Below are positions 23,936 to 34,135 of a DNA stretch of 64,000 bases, in pieces. The translations under genes and the position numbers were made by a program. The stretch is taken from NCBI GenBank assembly GCA_023213315.1, contig JAKCPI010031693.1:147540-211539 (forward strand). The letters run 5' to 3'. Below the pieces are notes generated by a model. The model made no database searches. It saw nothing but the letters and a program-made list of their open reading frames with translations, and was not told the DNA's origin. Position 1 is the first letter of the stretch. Each line of letters begins with the position of its first letter. This stretch comes from Euborellia annulipes. Its lineage: Eukaryota; Arthropoda; Insecta; Dermaptera; Anisolabididae.

Positions 23936-24060
23936 GTCGAGTCGTTGGTGACGTCACGACTTGTGATGTCTCGGCTTGTGACGTCACGACATGTAACGCA
24001 ACATGCTGATAGAAGAGCGAAAAAATTTGTGTCGATAAAAATAAAGTTTCACTTTAAAAA
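23936..24060 (+). repeat. Repeat carrying a TGACGTCA-containing tandem array, copy 1
   Basis: About four imperfect units of a 15-16-bp word (TGACGTCACGACTTG-like), with two full TGACGTCA palindromes at 23949-23956 and 23979-23986. The array leads into ACATGCTGATAGAAGAGCGA, then AAAGTTTCACTTTAAA. Relatives: 40980-41105 and, without the array, 10350-10440. Confidence 0.55.
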
Positions 24061-24077
24061 ATAAAAATAAAAAATAA

Positions 24078-24330
24078 ACCCCGGGTCTTGGTTGGTGTAG
24101 TTGCTAGCGTGCTGGCCTTCAATACAAAGGGCCACGGGTTCGGATCCCAGGCAGTCCGATGATTTGATTTGAGCCATTTGGATACCAAATGGCTTAAATA
24201 AATATGCCTGGACCCCCAATATATATATTATTAAAAATACGAGCGTTGTAATGTCTTATATGGCCTGAGTTGCCGAAAAACTGTGTGTGTGTGTGTGTGT
24301 GGAAAAAAATGTATTTAAAAAAAAAAAGGG
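24078..24330 (+). repeat. tRNA-derived SINE, family B, near full length
   Basis: The head has an A-box-like TGGTGTAGTTGCTAGCGTG and B-box GGTTCGGATCCC, then TTGGATACCAAATGGCTTAA, CCTGGACCCCC, GGCCTGAGTTGCCG and a (TG)n tail. It is the most complete copy of the family here and defines its order. Confidence 0.65.
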
Positions 24331-25397
24331 TTTGTTTTTCTAATTTCCCACCTTATATCAAACTTTAGGTTTCTACTAACCATCTGGGCTTTTATTTAAT
24401 CATATTATTAGCTAAACTAGATGTGAAAAGACTCGAAAGTCATTCAAAGAATAGCTAGTTAATTAGATGTGAAGCAATCGGCACCCTAAGTATCAATTTT
24501 TTTTTTTAAACTAAAAATAATGTTTTCAAATTATATTGAATTATCCTTCGGTTTGGTTTCATGCTAGTTTGGCTCATAATCTTACAAATAAAAACTGGGA
24601 ATTTTTATTTAAAAAAAATATTTCTTTGTGGGGGACAGGGTAAACTAGAAAGTAGTTAGATTGCTATTTTAAAGTCAACTAATTATATTTGAAACAATCG
24701 GCTTTTCCAGAAAATATAAATTGGACCCGGGAGCTTTAAAATTATTACTCTCATCCATCCTCCCCTCCTATAAAGAAAAATAAATTTTTTAAAACAAGAG
24801 GTGTTTTTTTCTTTGAATACATTTATACTATTTTTTGATTCTCTATTAAAATGTTACTGTAACATTTTTAAAATATTATTTTAATAAATTTAAAATAAAT
24901 CTGTCTATATTGATAGTTTTTTAAATTTACCATAAGTTACTCTTTAAGAGTGTGATTCTAGTCCTGGCCCCTCTACCCCCTCTGGAGCTATTAAATACGC
25001 TTCGCTTCGTATTGGTTCTTAAACTCCAGAACAAGTGGCATTTTTCTAAATTTAAAATAATCAAACACTTAATGATTTTTTTTTTTAATGTTGAATGATT
25101 ATAATTAAAAGAATGGTCGATTTGCATTTGCGGATCTTGAGAAGGCGAATTGGAAAATTAAAACATTTCCTTTTTTGATCCGCTCATAAATTAAAATAAT
25201 TTTTTTCTTTTTAATTGAAGATTAATTTTTTCAAAATCTATTTTTCTTTCATAATAAAAGATAATTTAGAGTAAACTCCGGGTGCATATTTTTGATTTTT
25301 TTTAAAAGAGAAGAGAAAGAAGAGAAAAGTGTGACATTCAAAAGTGGAATGAATATTAGAGGTAATATAAAAAATAATAAATATTATTATTATTATT
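24331..25397. other. Gene-free A+T-rich DNA
   Basis: No exon, RNA gene or clear repeat is seen. It ends in a short ATT tract next to the TIR element at 25398. Confidence 0.25.
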
Positions 25398-25758
25398 TGA
25401 AGGAGGTATATAGCTGAGTGTTGATAATCAAATAGGAAGAATAAATGAGCAAGCAGCTAGTTATGTTTCAATTTATTAATAAACCAGGGCCGACGTTTCG
25501 GTCACATATGGGACCAGGTTAATTTCTGAAAATCCTCGCCAAGTTATATTGGGCATACACAAATTGCAAGTAGCTTAATCATGATAATTCCTCAAATTTA
25601 TTATTATCATACCATGGACAGAGAGTGAATGAGGATTATATGTATTTTCAGACATTAACCTGGCTCTGAGGATGGTCCCATATGTGACCGAAACGTCGGC
25701 CCTGGTTTATTAATAAATTGAAATATAACTAGCTGCTCGCTCATTTATTCTTCCTATT
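25398..25758. mobile_element. TIR element with about 120-bp arms and one hammerhead-like core
   Basis: 25398-25520 (GAAGGAGGTATATAGCTGAG at the start, ACGTTTCGGTCACATATGGG near the end) faces its inverted copy at about 25660-25758. It sits between ATT tracts. The right arm carries a full hammerhead-like motif; the left arm is the same except that a 10-base piece holding the CTGAGGA core is missing. Non-coding; a collapsed relative is at 15213-15344. Confidence 0.6.
25657..25707 (+). ncRNA. Hammerhead-ribozyme-like motif 6
   Basis: Stem I pairs AACC (25657-25660) with GGTT (25704-25707) and GGCT (25662-25665) with GGCC (25698-25701, one wobble) around a small internal loop. Core CTGAGGA 25666-25672, one extra T, stem II GGTC/GACC, GAAAC, self-complementary ACGT and a GTC triplet ending at 25697. 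All conserved core bases are present. Confidence 0.5.
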
Positions 25759-26117
25759 TGATTATTATTATTATTAGGAGATCCAAAAAATAATTGTCCA
25801 AATGGACCAAATTAAACTAAAATGACCAACGAATAGACTCACTGAGTACTGTAATTTTAATCAATTAGAAAGGTGTAGGCGTACTATTTCAGTACCAAAA
25901 ATATATTCTTATTAAAATAATTTAGGCAATATAATTCAGGGAAGAATAATTTGATTCCCTCAAATGATTTCGTTTTTAATTATATATTAATAGATTATTA
26001 TTATTATTAATATATTATTTTGATTGGCCAAATGACCAATAAATTTGATTTCTTATTAACATATTTCCGGAATAACTAAAGATTTTCTCAAGGAATACTA
26101 TTTCTTTTATTTCATAA

Positions 26118-26246
26118 AGGTATTTTTCGGCATCGAAGGCCATTTAGACCCGGTTTCAAATAAATTGTCGCATGAGACGGGATGTGAACCCACGTCCCTT
26201 GGTACAAATGGCCAGCACGCTAACCACTATACCAAGGCCCGAGGGC
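26118..26246 (-). repeat. tRNA-derived SINE, family A, copy 1
   Basis: Minus-strand reading: CCTTGGTATAGTGGTTAGCG (A box), GCGTGCTGGCC, then GGGTTCACATCCC (B box), a body, and AAATGGCCTTCGATGCCGAA at the 3' end. Other copies: 28071-28218, 37117-37276 and 43738-43874, all in the same orientation. Confidence 0.65.
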
Positions 26247-27524
26247 AATACTATTTATAGATAGAGGAAAAATTATAATTTATTATATTAGTTAATTTTT
26301 TGTGTTTCTCGCCGTAATTGAGCCCAATTATTTGGAATTTATTCTTCGCTTATTTTTTCATCCAACATCTGTCTGTTTTTATTAAACTTATTTTTCTATT
26401 AATTCTCAAATGAAACTGGACAAAAATTAGGCATAAAAAATTACATTTTAATTCATTGCTCTAGAGCATGCGCAGTATTTAAATTTGTCTAGGCCCCTAG
26501 AGGAAAAAAACTCCTGTCCTCTTCCCTTCTGAGCGACAAAAATGTATTCAAATTATTTTGGGTATCGATGATAACTCAGATGCTAATAAAATAACAGTTT
26601 AAGGTGCGCGTCTCGGGGTGCTAATTTTGGGAGATTCCAGCGGCCACAATTTTGAAGCTAGCTCAAATTTTTTTTAAATTAAAGCTATTTAAAATATCTA
26701 CTTATAGAAGCCCTTTTTTTGATTTTCGAAAAAATAATCTTTTTTTTTAGATTAATCGCATTAAATAAAAGATATTTTTAAAAAATTCGCTCTAGGCTAT
26801 ATCTTACAGATAATTCGAGACGGGCACCTTAAGAGCAATGAACTGTCTATGTAATTTAAAGCATAAACAAAATTTAGTGCTTTTTTCTATTATTTATGCA
26901 TATCAATTTTGGTAATAATAAATAATAATTTGTTACGATATTTCAGTGGTCATATCAAAAATACCTTTCACACGTTTTTTTTTTTTTTCGAATTCCCCCC
27001 TTCCTCACTCGATCAGACTTGCTTATCCATCATGGTGAATTTCAGAACTCCATACCCCTTAAATTTATTAATAAATAATAAAAATAAAGTTTTTTTTAGG
27101 GGCCAGAAGGCTTCTTTTAGTTTGATTAGAATTCACTATTCCTGTGTGTAAATATGCCTTTGATAATTTTGATAGTGATAAAAAGTTCTTCAATCATCAC
27201 TGAGTAGTACATTAATTTGAAATATAAAAGGGTTTAACCATAAAATATATATACATGTATATATATTATTAATATATATAACTATTTATATTAAATTCGA
27301 TGCACTTATATTTTTTCTTCTTATCTGAAATAAGATCACTTTTTTTTGATAAAGATGATATGTTTCAAAAACATATCATAATTTTTGAAAAGTACTTTAT
27401 TTAAAAAAAAAAAAAAAAAACAATATAATGCTAAAAAATAACAACTTTTGAGAAAAATGTTCGATTCAAAAAAAGAATCATCATCAAAATGTTTCGTGCG
27501 TGTGAATATTTGATATCGAATATA
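26247..27524. other. Gene-free A+T-rich DNA
   Basis: No exon or known repeat is recognised. If the exon at 27525-27868 is terminal, its 3' untranslated region would lie here. Confidence 0.25.
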
Positions 27525-27868
27525 TCAATTCGTAATTGAAAAAATATCTTTTTTAATTTTCTTTTTCCCCTTGTCCGATTGCAATGTGAACACTTGAGAA
27601 CATTTGCGTTTGAGTGAGCTTGTCGGCTCTGTTGATGATGTTGTTGTTGTTGTTGTTATTGTTGTAGCTGCTTTGCCGTTGCTGGTGATGTTTTGTGAGG
27701 GTTCTGGTGATTTGGGACTATTTCTTGATGGTGATTCCTCATCATCGAGCCTCCTATTAGCTAGAGAAAGACTGGCTCCGGCCGTTGCAGCGGAAGAATA
27801 AAACGCGGTTACATAGGGTCGCCATAAGCTTAATTCAGAACTCACACAAGCCCCTTTGGAAGACCACG
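27525..27868 (-). CDS. Possible terminal coding exon of an unrecognised gene
   Basis: On the minus strand a good acceptor (TTATTGTTTTAG, ending at about 27877) opens a frame that runs about 114 codons to a stop at 27525. The product has SSELSLWRPYVTAFYSSAAT, then an acidic/Ser-Pro patch (LDDEESPSRNSPKSPEP), a Thr run, and a Lys-rich basic tail. The block is clearly less A+T-rich than its surroundings. This looks like a disordered part of a nuclear regulatory protein, but I cannot name the family. A weak donor (GTGTTC, about 27590) could end it earlier. The plus-strand frame over the same bases is a shadow. Confidence 0.45.
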
Positions 27869-28070
27869 AAGAGTGCTAAAACAATAAGGTGGAACTTATT
27901 ATAAAATTTTAGGTTTTATTAATAAAATTCATTAATGATTAATCGATTTTTTCAACATTTTTCTGAATAATATAATTTTTATTTTACTAAAACAATCAGT
28001 GGTACCTCAGAAGCTTATATAATTTATAATAATTAGATATAAATTTAAGAGTTTTTTTTTTAAATTTAAT

Positions 28071-28218
28071 TAAGGTCTTTTTCGGCATGGAAGGCCATTT
28101 AGACCCCATCCCTATTTATTTAATGTAGCAAATTCAATTTAAATAAATTTTTGTCGCCTGGGACGGGATGCGAACCCGCGACCCTTAATATAAAAGGCCT
28201 ACACCAAGGCCCGAGGGC
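28071..28218 (-). repeat. tRNA-derived SINE, family A, copy 2
   Basis: Same order as copy 1; the B box reads GGGTTCGCATCCC, and the A-box side is shortened (the TATAGTGGTTAGCG part is lost). Confidence 0.6.
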
Positions 28219-28302
28219 CAATTTAAGAGTTGAATATTCAGAGTCTTGAATAAATAATTATCAATTTGTAAAATTACACTAGTCAACAAAAATGAACTTT
28301 TT

Positions 28303-28418
28303 ACTTTCTCGTATAGAGAAAGTTATGTAATCGTAAAAAAATTCGACTTCGAGATTTTGATGTTTCTCCACGTTTTAGACCTCCCTGAGTCCAAAAATAC
28401 CATTTTTGGCATTATGTC

Positions 28419-28506
<88 letters not shown>

Positions 28507-29250
28507 CACGATTGCTTAAAAACCAAAGCAGCTAGATCGATGAAATTTGGTATATGCCCCTTACACTAAAATTGTAGATTTCTATCAACTTTTGGAGTAA
28601 ATACGTCACTTGGAAGTAGTACTTTACTTAAAAAGTTTTTTCGAAAATTTTGAAATTTTCAATTTTTTTGTTATATTATGATAAAATACTCTATTTTAAA
28701 AAGTTTTTATTCTTTGACATTTTTTCGAAAACTGAATAGTTTTTGAAATAATCACAGAAGAAATAGAAAATATTCGTTAATTTTGATAAAAAATCAAAAC
28801 AAAATCATACAGGTGTCATTAAAAAAAGGGCAAATATAAACAAATGAATTTGTGAAACAAATGAATTTGTTTATATTTACCCTTTTTTTTAATGACACCT
28901 GTATGATTTTGTTTTGATTTTTTATCAAAATTAACGAATATTTTCTATTTCTTCTGTGATTATTTCAAAAACTATTCAGTTTTCGAATAAATGTCAAAGA
29001 ATAAAAACTTTTTAAAATAGAGTATTTTATCATAATATAACAAAAAAATTGAAAATTTCAAAATTTTCGAAAAAACTTTTTAAGTAAAGTACTACTTCCA
29101 AGTGACGTATTTACTCCAAAAGTTGATAGAAATCTACAATTTTAGTGTAAGGAGCATATACCAAATTTCATCGATCTAGCTGCTTTGGTTTTTAAGCAAT
29201 CGTGTTCACACACACACCCAGACGTAATTCCAAAAGAATATACGAGAAAG
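28303..29250. mobile_element. Near-perfect 0.95-kb foldback element
   Basis: Two arms of about 350 bp (about 28504-28849 and 28857-29206) are inverted copies with only a handful of differences and a very short loop near 28852. The outer ends share ACTTTCTCGTATA. The left arm is preceded by an (AC/TG)n tract (28424-28503), the right arm by a much shorter one. The left outer part (TTCGACTTCGAGATTTTGAT, CACGTTTTAGACC) matches the TCTG-tract repeat family. Confidence 0.7.
28424..28503. repeat. (TG)n microsatellite
   Basis: About 40 perfect TG units. It produces misleading Cys/Val and His/Thr frames on the two strands. Confidence 0.95.
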
Positions 29251-31587
29251 TCTAGGGGAAGTCAATCCCCATATTTTTTTCTTTTACAAGAATAAAGATA
29301 TTGATGATTCCTGAATTCAAATATCATTTCAGTTTTGTCCCTTCAGGCACAGTTTTAGAGAAAAATAAATTTTAATAGATAATGTGCTCTAAACCAAAAA
29401 TAAACTAAAAAAATTCGATTTTTCTAAACCTTAAGCAGTTTGCGGCACTAAATGACCTCCACAGGTCTAAATGTACTTAAAATTTATATGTATTATAACT
29501 ATCTGCATATTTCTAAGAGGCCTTAAAAGAACCTTGAAAATTCAAAATATTTATATACTGATGGCTACCAGAGGACGTTCTACACGCTTGTTTTTTGGAC
29601 CACACATCCCATAGTGCTTTGGCATTACTTAACACAAACTATCTTTATAGCTTGCTAATCATGTTAAAAATTAAAAATGGAAATAAAATTTCTTTATAAT
29701 GTATGTTTTTTTTTTATTTTACCCTTTTGAGTGTAGAATAGAGATCATTTCGGGGTTTATTATGTAGCCCAGCGGTTCCCAACCCGTGGGTAGCGGGCTG
29801 ATTGGAACTGGGCCGCGGACGTCTAATGAAAGATAAAAATTATTACTTATAATTAGAGAGCGGAAAAAAAGTCTTTCAACTTTTGTCAATTTTGAGACTT
29901 TTCCAGATTTTCTTCACTGATCTCACAAAAAGAAACTAGAAATTTATTAAGCTTATTTAGAATCTTTTATTGCTTAAAATTACCTCGAATAATACATAAT
30001 TAATAGAACGAATAGGGATAGATTAACTTGTTTCATATGTCAAAGTTCCTCAGCATAAATCTGTTCAAACTGCTATTTCTTTTTCATTTCATATTTATTT
30101 GTCAATCGTTTCAGTTCGATTATATAAAATTATGAATGAAAAATAACAATTATTATTATATTTTTTTCATATTCATTTACTAGAAATTTTAATCTTTGAT
30201 CTTTGAAAAAATAATTTCTATATTTTTTTCTATACTTTGCGGCTACTGAGAACATTTAAATCTTTTATAATTAGATAACATTTCTGTTTATAAACATCTT
30301 AAAAGCAAGTGTTGAGTGATTCAGGTTTTGTGATAGGTCAGGGATTGAAATCCACTTTAATTAAATGAAATGTAAAGCTAGAAACCAATAAAAACGTCGC
30401 TTGATTACTTTATAACGTAAGATCGAGAGTGAAACAGTTATAATCAATTTGTCATATTTATTTTTCCAAAAAATAAATTTAAAATCCAAACTGAGTTCAG
30501 TTTTATTATTACTTTAATAAAAAAAAAAAAGAATTTTGATTTAAAGAGGAGCTTACTGATCATTTAACCGCATAATATATAAATTATTTATTTATTTTTT
30601 TTTTCATGATTTTGCAAACATTTTTTAATGATTCCTAGTAAAGCTTTTTATGTCGATATTAAAAAGAGTCATAAATTTCAGTTTTTTAACTTCTCCCGGT
30701 TACTAAATTCAACTGCGAGCTGCTGAAGTAATTTTATGACAAGCCATGTACAAAAGATTATATCGTGCTTAGATGCTTTTTTAATGTATTATTTTTTTTT
30801 TTAACTACACTTCTCTTTCCAATTTATCAATACTTTTTCTAAGTTTTTGTTTCATTAAATTTATATTAAAATAAAAGTTTATATGGTGAAAAAAAGATCA
30901 TTTTTTTATTAATTAGACATATCTTTATTACTTCCTGCTCAAATGCATCAACATTTTAAAAGGAGATGTTTGGCAAAAACCGGTATTCAAAATATTGATC
31001 ATTGCGGTATTTTGCTAGTTTTTTTTATTTATATCTCATCTATAATTTTCTGTCAAATTTTATAAAGGATCGACTTGTTGAATGGGCCTTATACAAAAAA
31101 TGATGTCTAAATTTCCACTCTAGGACATATCAGTATTTTCACCACTAAAGCTTTATTTTTCACTATTCCACCCTGTATATAGACAAAAACTATAGTACCG
31201 ATTCATTTATTGTAAATGGTACCGGTATTGTAAAAATATCGAAAAAGCTATCAGTAGTGATATCACAACAGAAATGGTTCAAAAAAATCTGAAAACAACT
31301 TATTATTGGGAATAGATTACCTATATGATATCGAAATATTAAAAGAAAAAAATATCGAACCTTAATTCGGAATCGGTATATCATTATGAGGAAGAGTAGT
31401 CAACGGCCAACAATAAAAAATCACAAAAATAAATTTTACACTTTGATTTTAGAGATCCCCCATTAACCACAATAAAATACCACTAAAACACCCTAATCCC
31501 CAAAAAGTTAAATTAATTTTGTAATTTATGTCCATTACACAGCTCAAATTTTAATCTTGACTTTTATTAATATTAGTTTTAATTATG
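29251..31587. other. Gene-free A+T-rich DNA
   Basis: No exon recognised. Contains scattered poly-T tracts and unclassified repeat-like scraps such as GCGGTTCCCAACCCGTGGG at 29771-29789. Confidence 0.25.
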
Positions 31588-31996
31588 ATCCGACCGAAAC
31601 AAGATGTTCAACTGAAACCGAAACCGAATATTCGGCCACAATCTTAGTTTCGACCGAAACCGAAACCGAAACTTGTATTTCCTATAAAAAATTATTATTT
31701 TACCTTTTTTTTTTTGAAATCTTTTCCGCCTTGAGGAAAATTTTTTTCCTCTCCCGTGAAAATCATTTTACCTTTTTTTTAGGGAAACTAAATTTTTTTT
31801 CCGCACCTTTTCCGCTTTTGAAAATCATTTGACTTTTTTTTCCATGTGAGTCTCATCCCATATATTTTCAGACTCAGGTTTCGGCCAGCTTTCAGCTTTC
31901 AGCTACTTTTTGGCCGAAACCGAAACCAGAATTTTTGGCCGAAACTGGCCGAAACCCTAACCGAAACCGAATATTCGGTCGGTTCCTAGTTTTAAT
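31588..31996. repeat. CCGAAAC-rich inverted-repeat element, copy 1
   Basis: Begins ATCCGACCGAAACAAGATG, with many CCGAAAC words, and ends with the complement (ATATTCGGTCGGTTCC). Sister copy at 46925-47256. The inside has T-rich blocks and no coding frame with motifs. Confidence 0.5.
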
Positions 31997-32230
31997 ATGT
32001 TCTTTTATCAGTTTTTTTATACTAATGTTATTTATATTATGTTTTTATATTAGTCTTATTTATACAATATTAAGTGTTTGTATTAATGTTTTCATATTAT
32101 TTTCTTATATTTATGTTATTTATATTATGTTCTTATGTTATTATTATTTGTATTATGTTCTTATATTAGTTTTATTCATATTTTGTTATTGTATTGATGT
32201 TTTTATATTATCCTATTTATAGACATTATG
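31997..32230. repeat. Degenerate T-rich tandem repeat
   Basis: Loose repeats of a TTATATTATGTTCTTATATT-like word, roughly 25-35 bp apart. It makes an open but meaningless Ile/Phe/Tyr-rich frame. Confidence 0.4.
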
Positions 32231-33356
32231 TTTTGGTTTTTGTGTTCTGTTGTTTATTGTAATGTTGTTTAAATGGATTTTATATAATTTTATTCATACG
32301 TATATTTTTTGTAATGTATGATATTGTATATATAAAAGATATGGTGAAAAACCAGCTCTAAATAAAATTTTTTTTTTTTGAGGAGTTACTTTATAAGCGT
32401 GGATTTAAATAGCTAAGAAATTAGTCTATGCTTCTTTAGGCCTAAATAATAAATTTTATGTCAAGTTTAGTAAAAATTTATTGAATAATTTGATTTATTA
32501 TTTAGTTAATTGGAATTTTAAATGAAATCAAGTTAATATCTCTTAATTTCAAATGTTTTCAAATAAACAATAAAACAAAGTTTAAATGGTGAAGGCAATA
32601 AAATGTTGATTATACTCTCTAATTACCTAATCTATAAGACAAGATGGATGGACCATAAACGATCTCTAGTAATATATTATCCCAAGTTTCTAGCTATCAA
32701 ACTATAGTAATAGCATAAAAATTTTTATTCTGAGCTTTTGTAGGTAGCTAGGGCATAAGACTGGTATGCACACACAGGTGCATTCTCCAGTCGAATGGGA
32801 GAATTGTGCAATTTCGGATTCCAACCAACAGCTAAGCTAAGTGATAAAATTGTACGATAAAGCGGCACTCCCCATTAAACCTTTAGAATGCACAATGGAA
32901 ACTGTCCCTACGGATACAAAACTCGTAAAATTAATACGCATGAATTTATCAAAGCATGCGATGCTCCTCTTTTAAAGAGATTGATAGATATAGTATATAT
33001 CTTTTCAGTTAAACTTTAAACAATCTTTTATTTTATTTAATTTTGATCTTAAAAGGAAATAGTTAAAATTGACCTAGTTATAAAAATAAGAATCAGAATA
33101 ATTCAATATTTGCAAGATATAAAAATGACTAAAGTTAGAACAAAAAATATGGTGTGACTGGTCGCAAGAGAAAGTTGTGTTCTGTGTGCTTGGATGCAGA
33201 TTTTTTTGTATCGAGATAGCACCTGAGTTACAAACTTGATCACGTAATTCGCTGAGCTACGAATGCTTTCGCATCAGTAGAGTGTACCGGTACTTCAAAC
33301 AATTTTCACGAAAGATTTCACTGATATACTTTTTAAAGAGCTAGTTTTTTTTTTTT
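32231..33356. other. Gene-free A+T-rich DNA
   Basis: No coding signal. Near 33148 the GGTGTGACTGGTCGCA module appears, which is shared with the hAT-like MITEs at 44.1 and 48.5 kb. Confidence 0.25.
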
Positions 33357-33525
33357 TTTTAACATTCACACTCACACTCACACACACATTCACACAGTCT
33401 TTTCGGCAACTTAGGCCATATAAGACTTTTGACGATAACCGTTGTAATATAATATTATCTATTGTGGGTTCAGGCATTTCTATTTAAGCCATCTGGTATC
33501 CAAATGGCTTAAATAAAATCATCGG
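33357..33525 (-). repeat. SINE family B, 3' part
   Basis: Minus-oriented tail and body (CACACTCACACACACATTCA, TTTTCGGCAACTTAGGCC, CATTTGGATACCAGATGGC by complement); the tRNA-like head is missing. Confidence 0.5.
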
Positions 33526-33605
33526 ATAAAAAATAGTTGATTTATGAATTTTAATCAAAATCGTTGAAGCCAATTTAGAGAAAATCGCAAAAATTTTTTT
33601 TTTTT

Positions 33606-33815
33606 TAACATTCACACTTACACACACATTCACACTGTCTTTTCGGCAACTCAGGCCATATAAGACATTTACGATAACCGTTATTGATTTAATAATATAC
33701 ATATATGGGTCCAGGCATTCTTATTCAAGCCATTTGGTATCTAATTGGCTTAAATAAAATCATCGGACTGCCTGGGGTCCGAACCCGCGACGTTTGGTAT
33801 ACGAGTTTAGCACAG
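33606..33815 (-). repeat. SINE family B, nearly full length
   Basis: A second minus-oriented copy, 80 bp after the first, including the B-box-like GGGTTCGGACCCC head. The two copies lie in a split TCTG-tract repeat. Confidence 0.5.
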
Positions 33816-33819
33816 CGTA

Positions 33820-34135
33820 TAGAGCAAAAAAATTGAAAAAGTATATCGGTAAAGTGTACTTCAAACGAATTCCACGAAAAATTTCATATATACATTTTAA
33901 AGAGCATAAAAAAAAAAAATGGTTGATTTATGAATTTTAATCAAAATCGTTGTAGCGAATTTAGAGAAAAAAAAAAAAACTGAAAAAGTATATCAGTAAA
34001 GTACTAGTACTTTTTGGCTGATTGTGTTCAAAAGCTCATTTTCACCCTTTGGGGGGGGGGGAGGGGGTGACTTACTCAAATATAAAATTTTAATCTCTTA
34101 GCTCGTTCCTGAGATATTTTGTTCACAGACAGACA
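33820..34135 (-). repeat. Interspersed TCTG-tract repeat, copy 3
   Basis: Minus-strand relative of 12827-13262: complement of TCTGTCTGTGAACAAAATAT, then AGCTAAGAGATTAAAATTTT and the TTTTGAACACAATC block. Includes a G-run (about 34056-34072). Confidence 0.45.

Noticed and set aside
24078..24170. tRNA gene (also considered at 3796, 6592, 26180, 28150, 44610 and 52310)
   Set aside because: A- and B-box-like words are present, but the cloverleaf cannot be completed and the sequences recur with SINE bodies, so they are SINE heads or scraps.
28323..28569. His/Thr and Cys/Val frames of about 70 codons on the two strands
   Set aside because: They are translations of the (TG)n microsatellite at 28424-28503.
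28303..29250. microRNA precursor
   Set aside because: The arms are far too long and nearly identical; a foldback transposon or inverted duplication explains it better.
31935..32222. 95-codon hydrophobic frame on the plus strand
   Set aside because: Arises from a degenerate T-rich tandem repeat; no splice context or motif.
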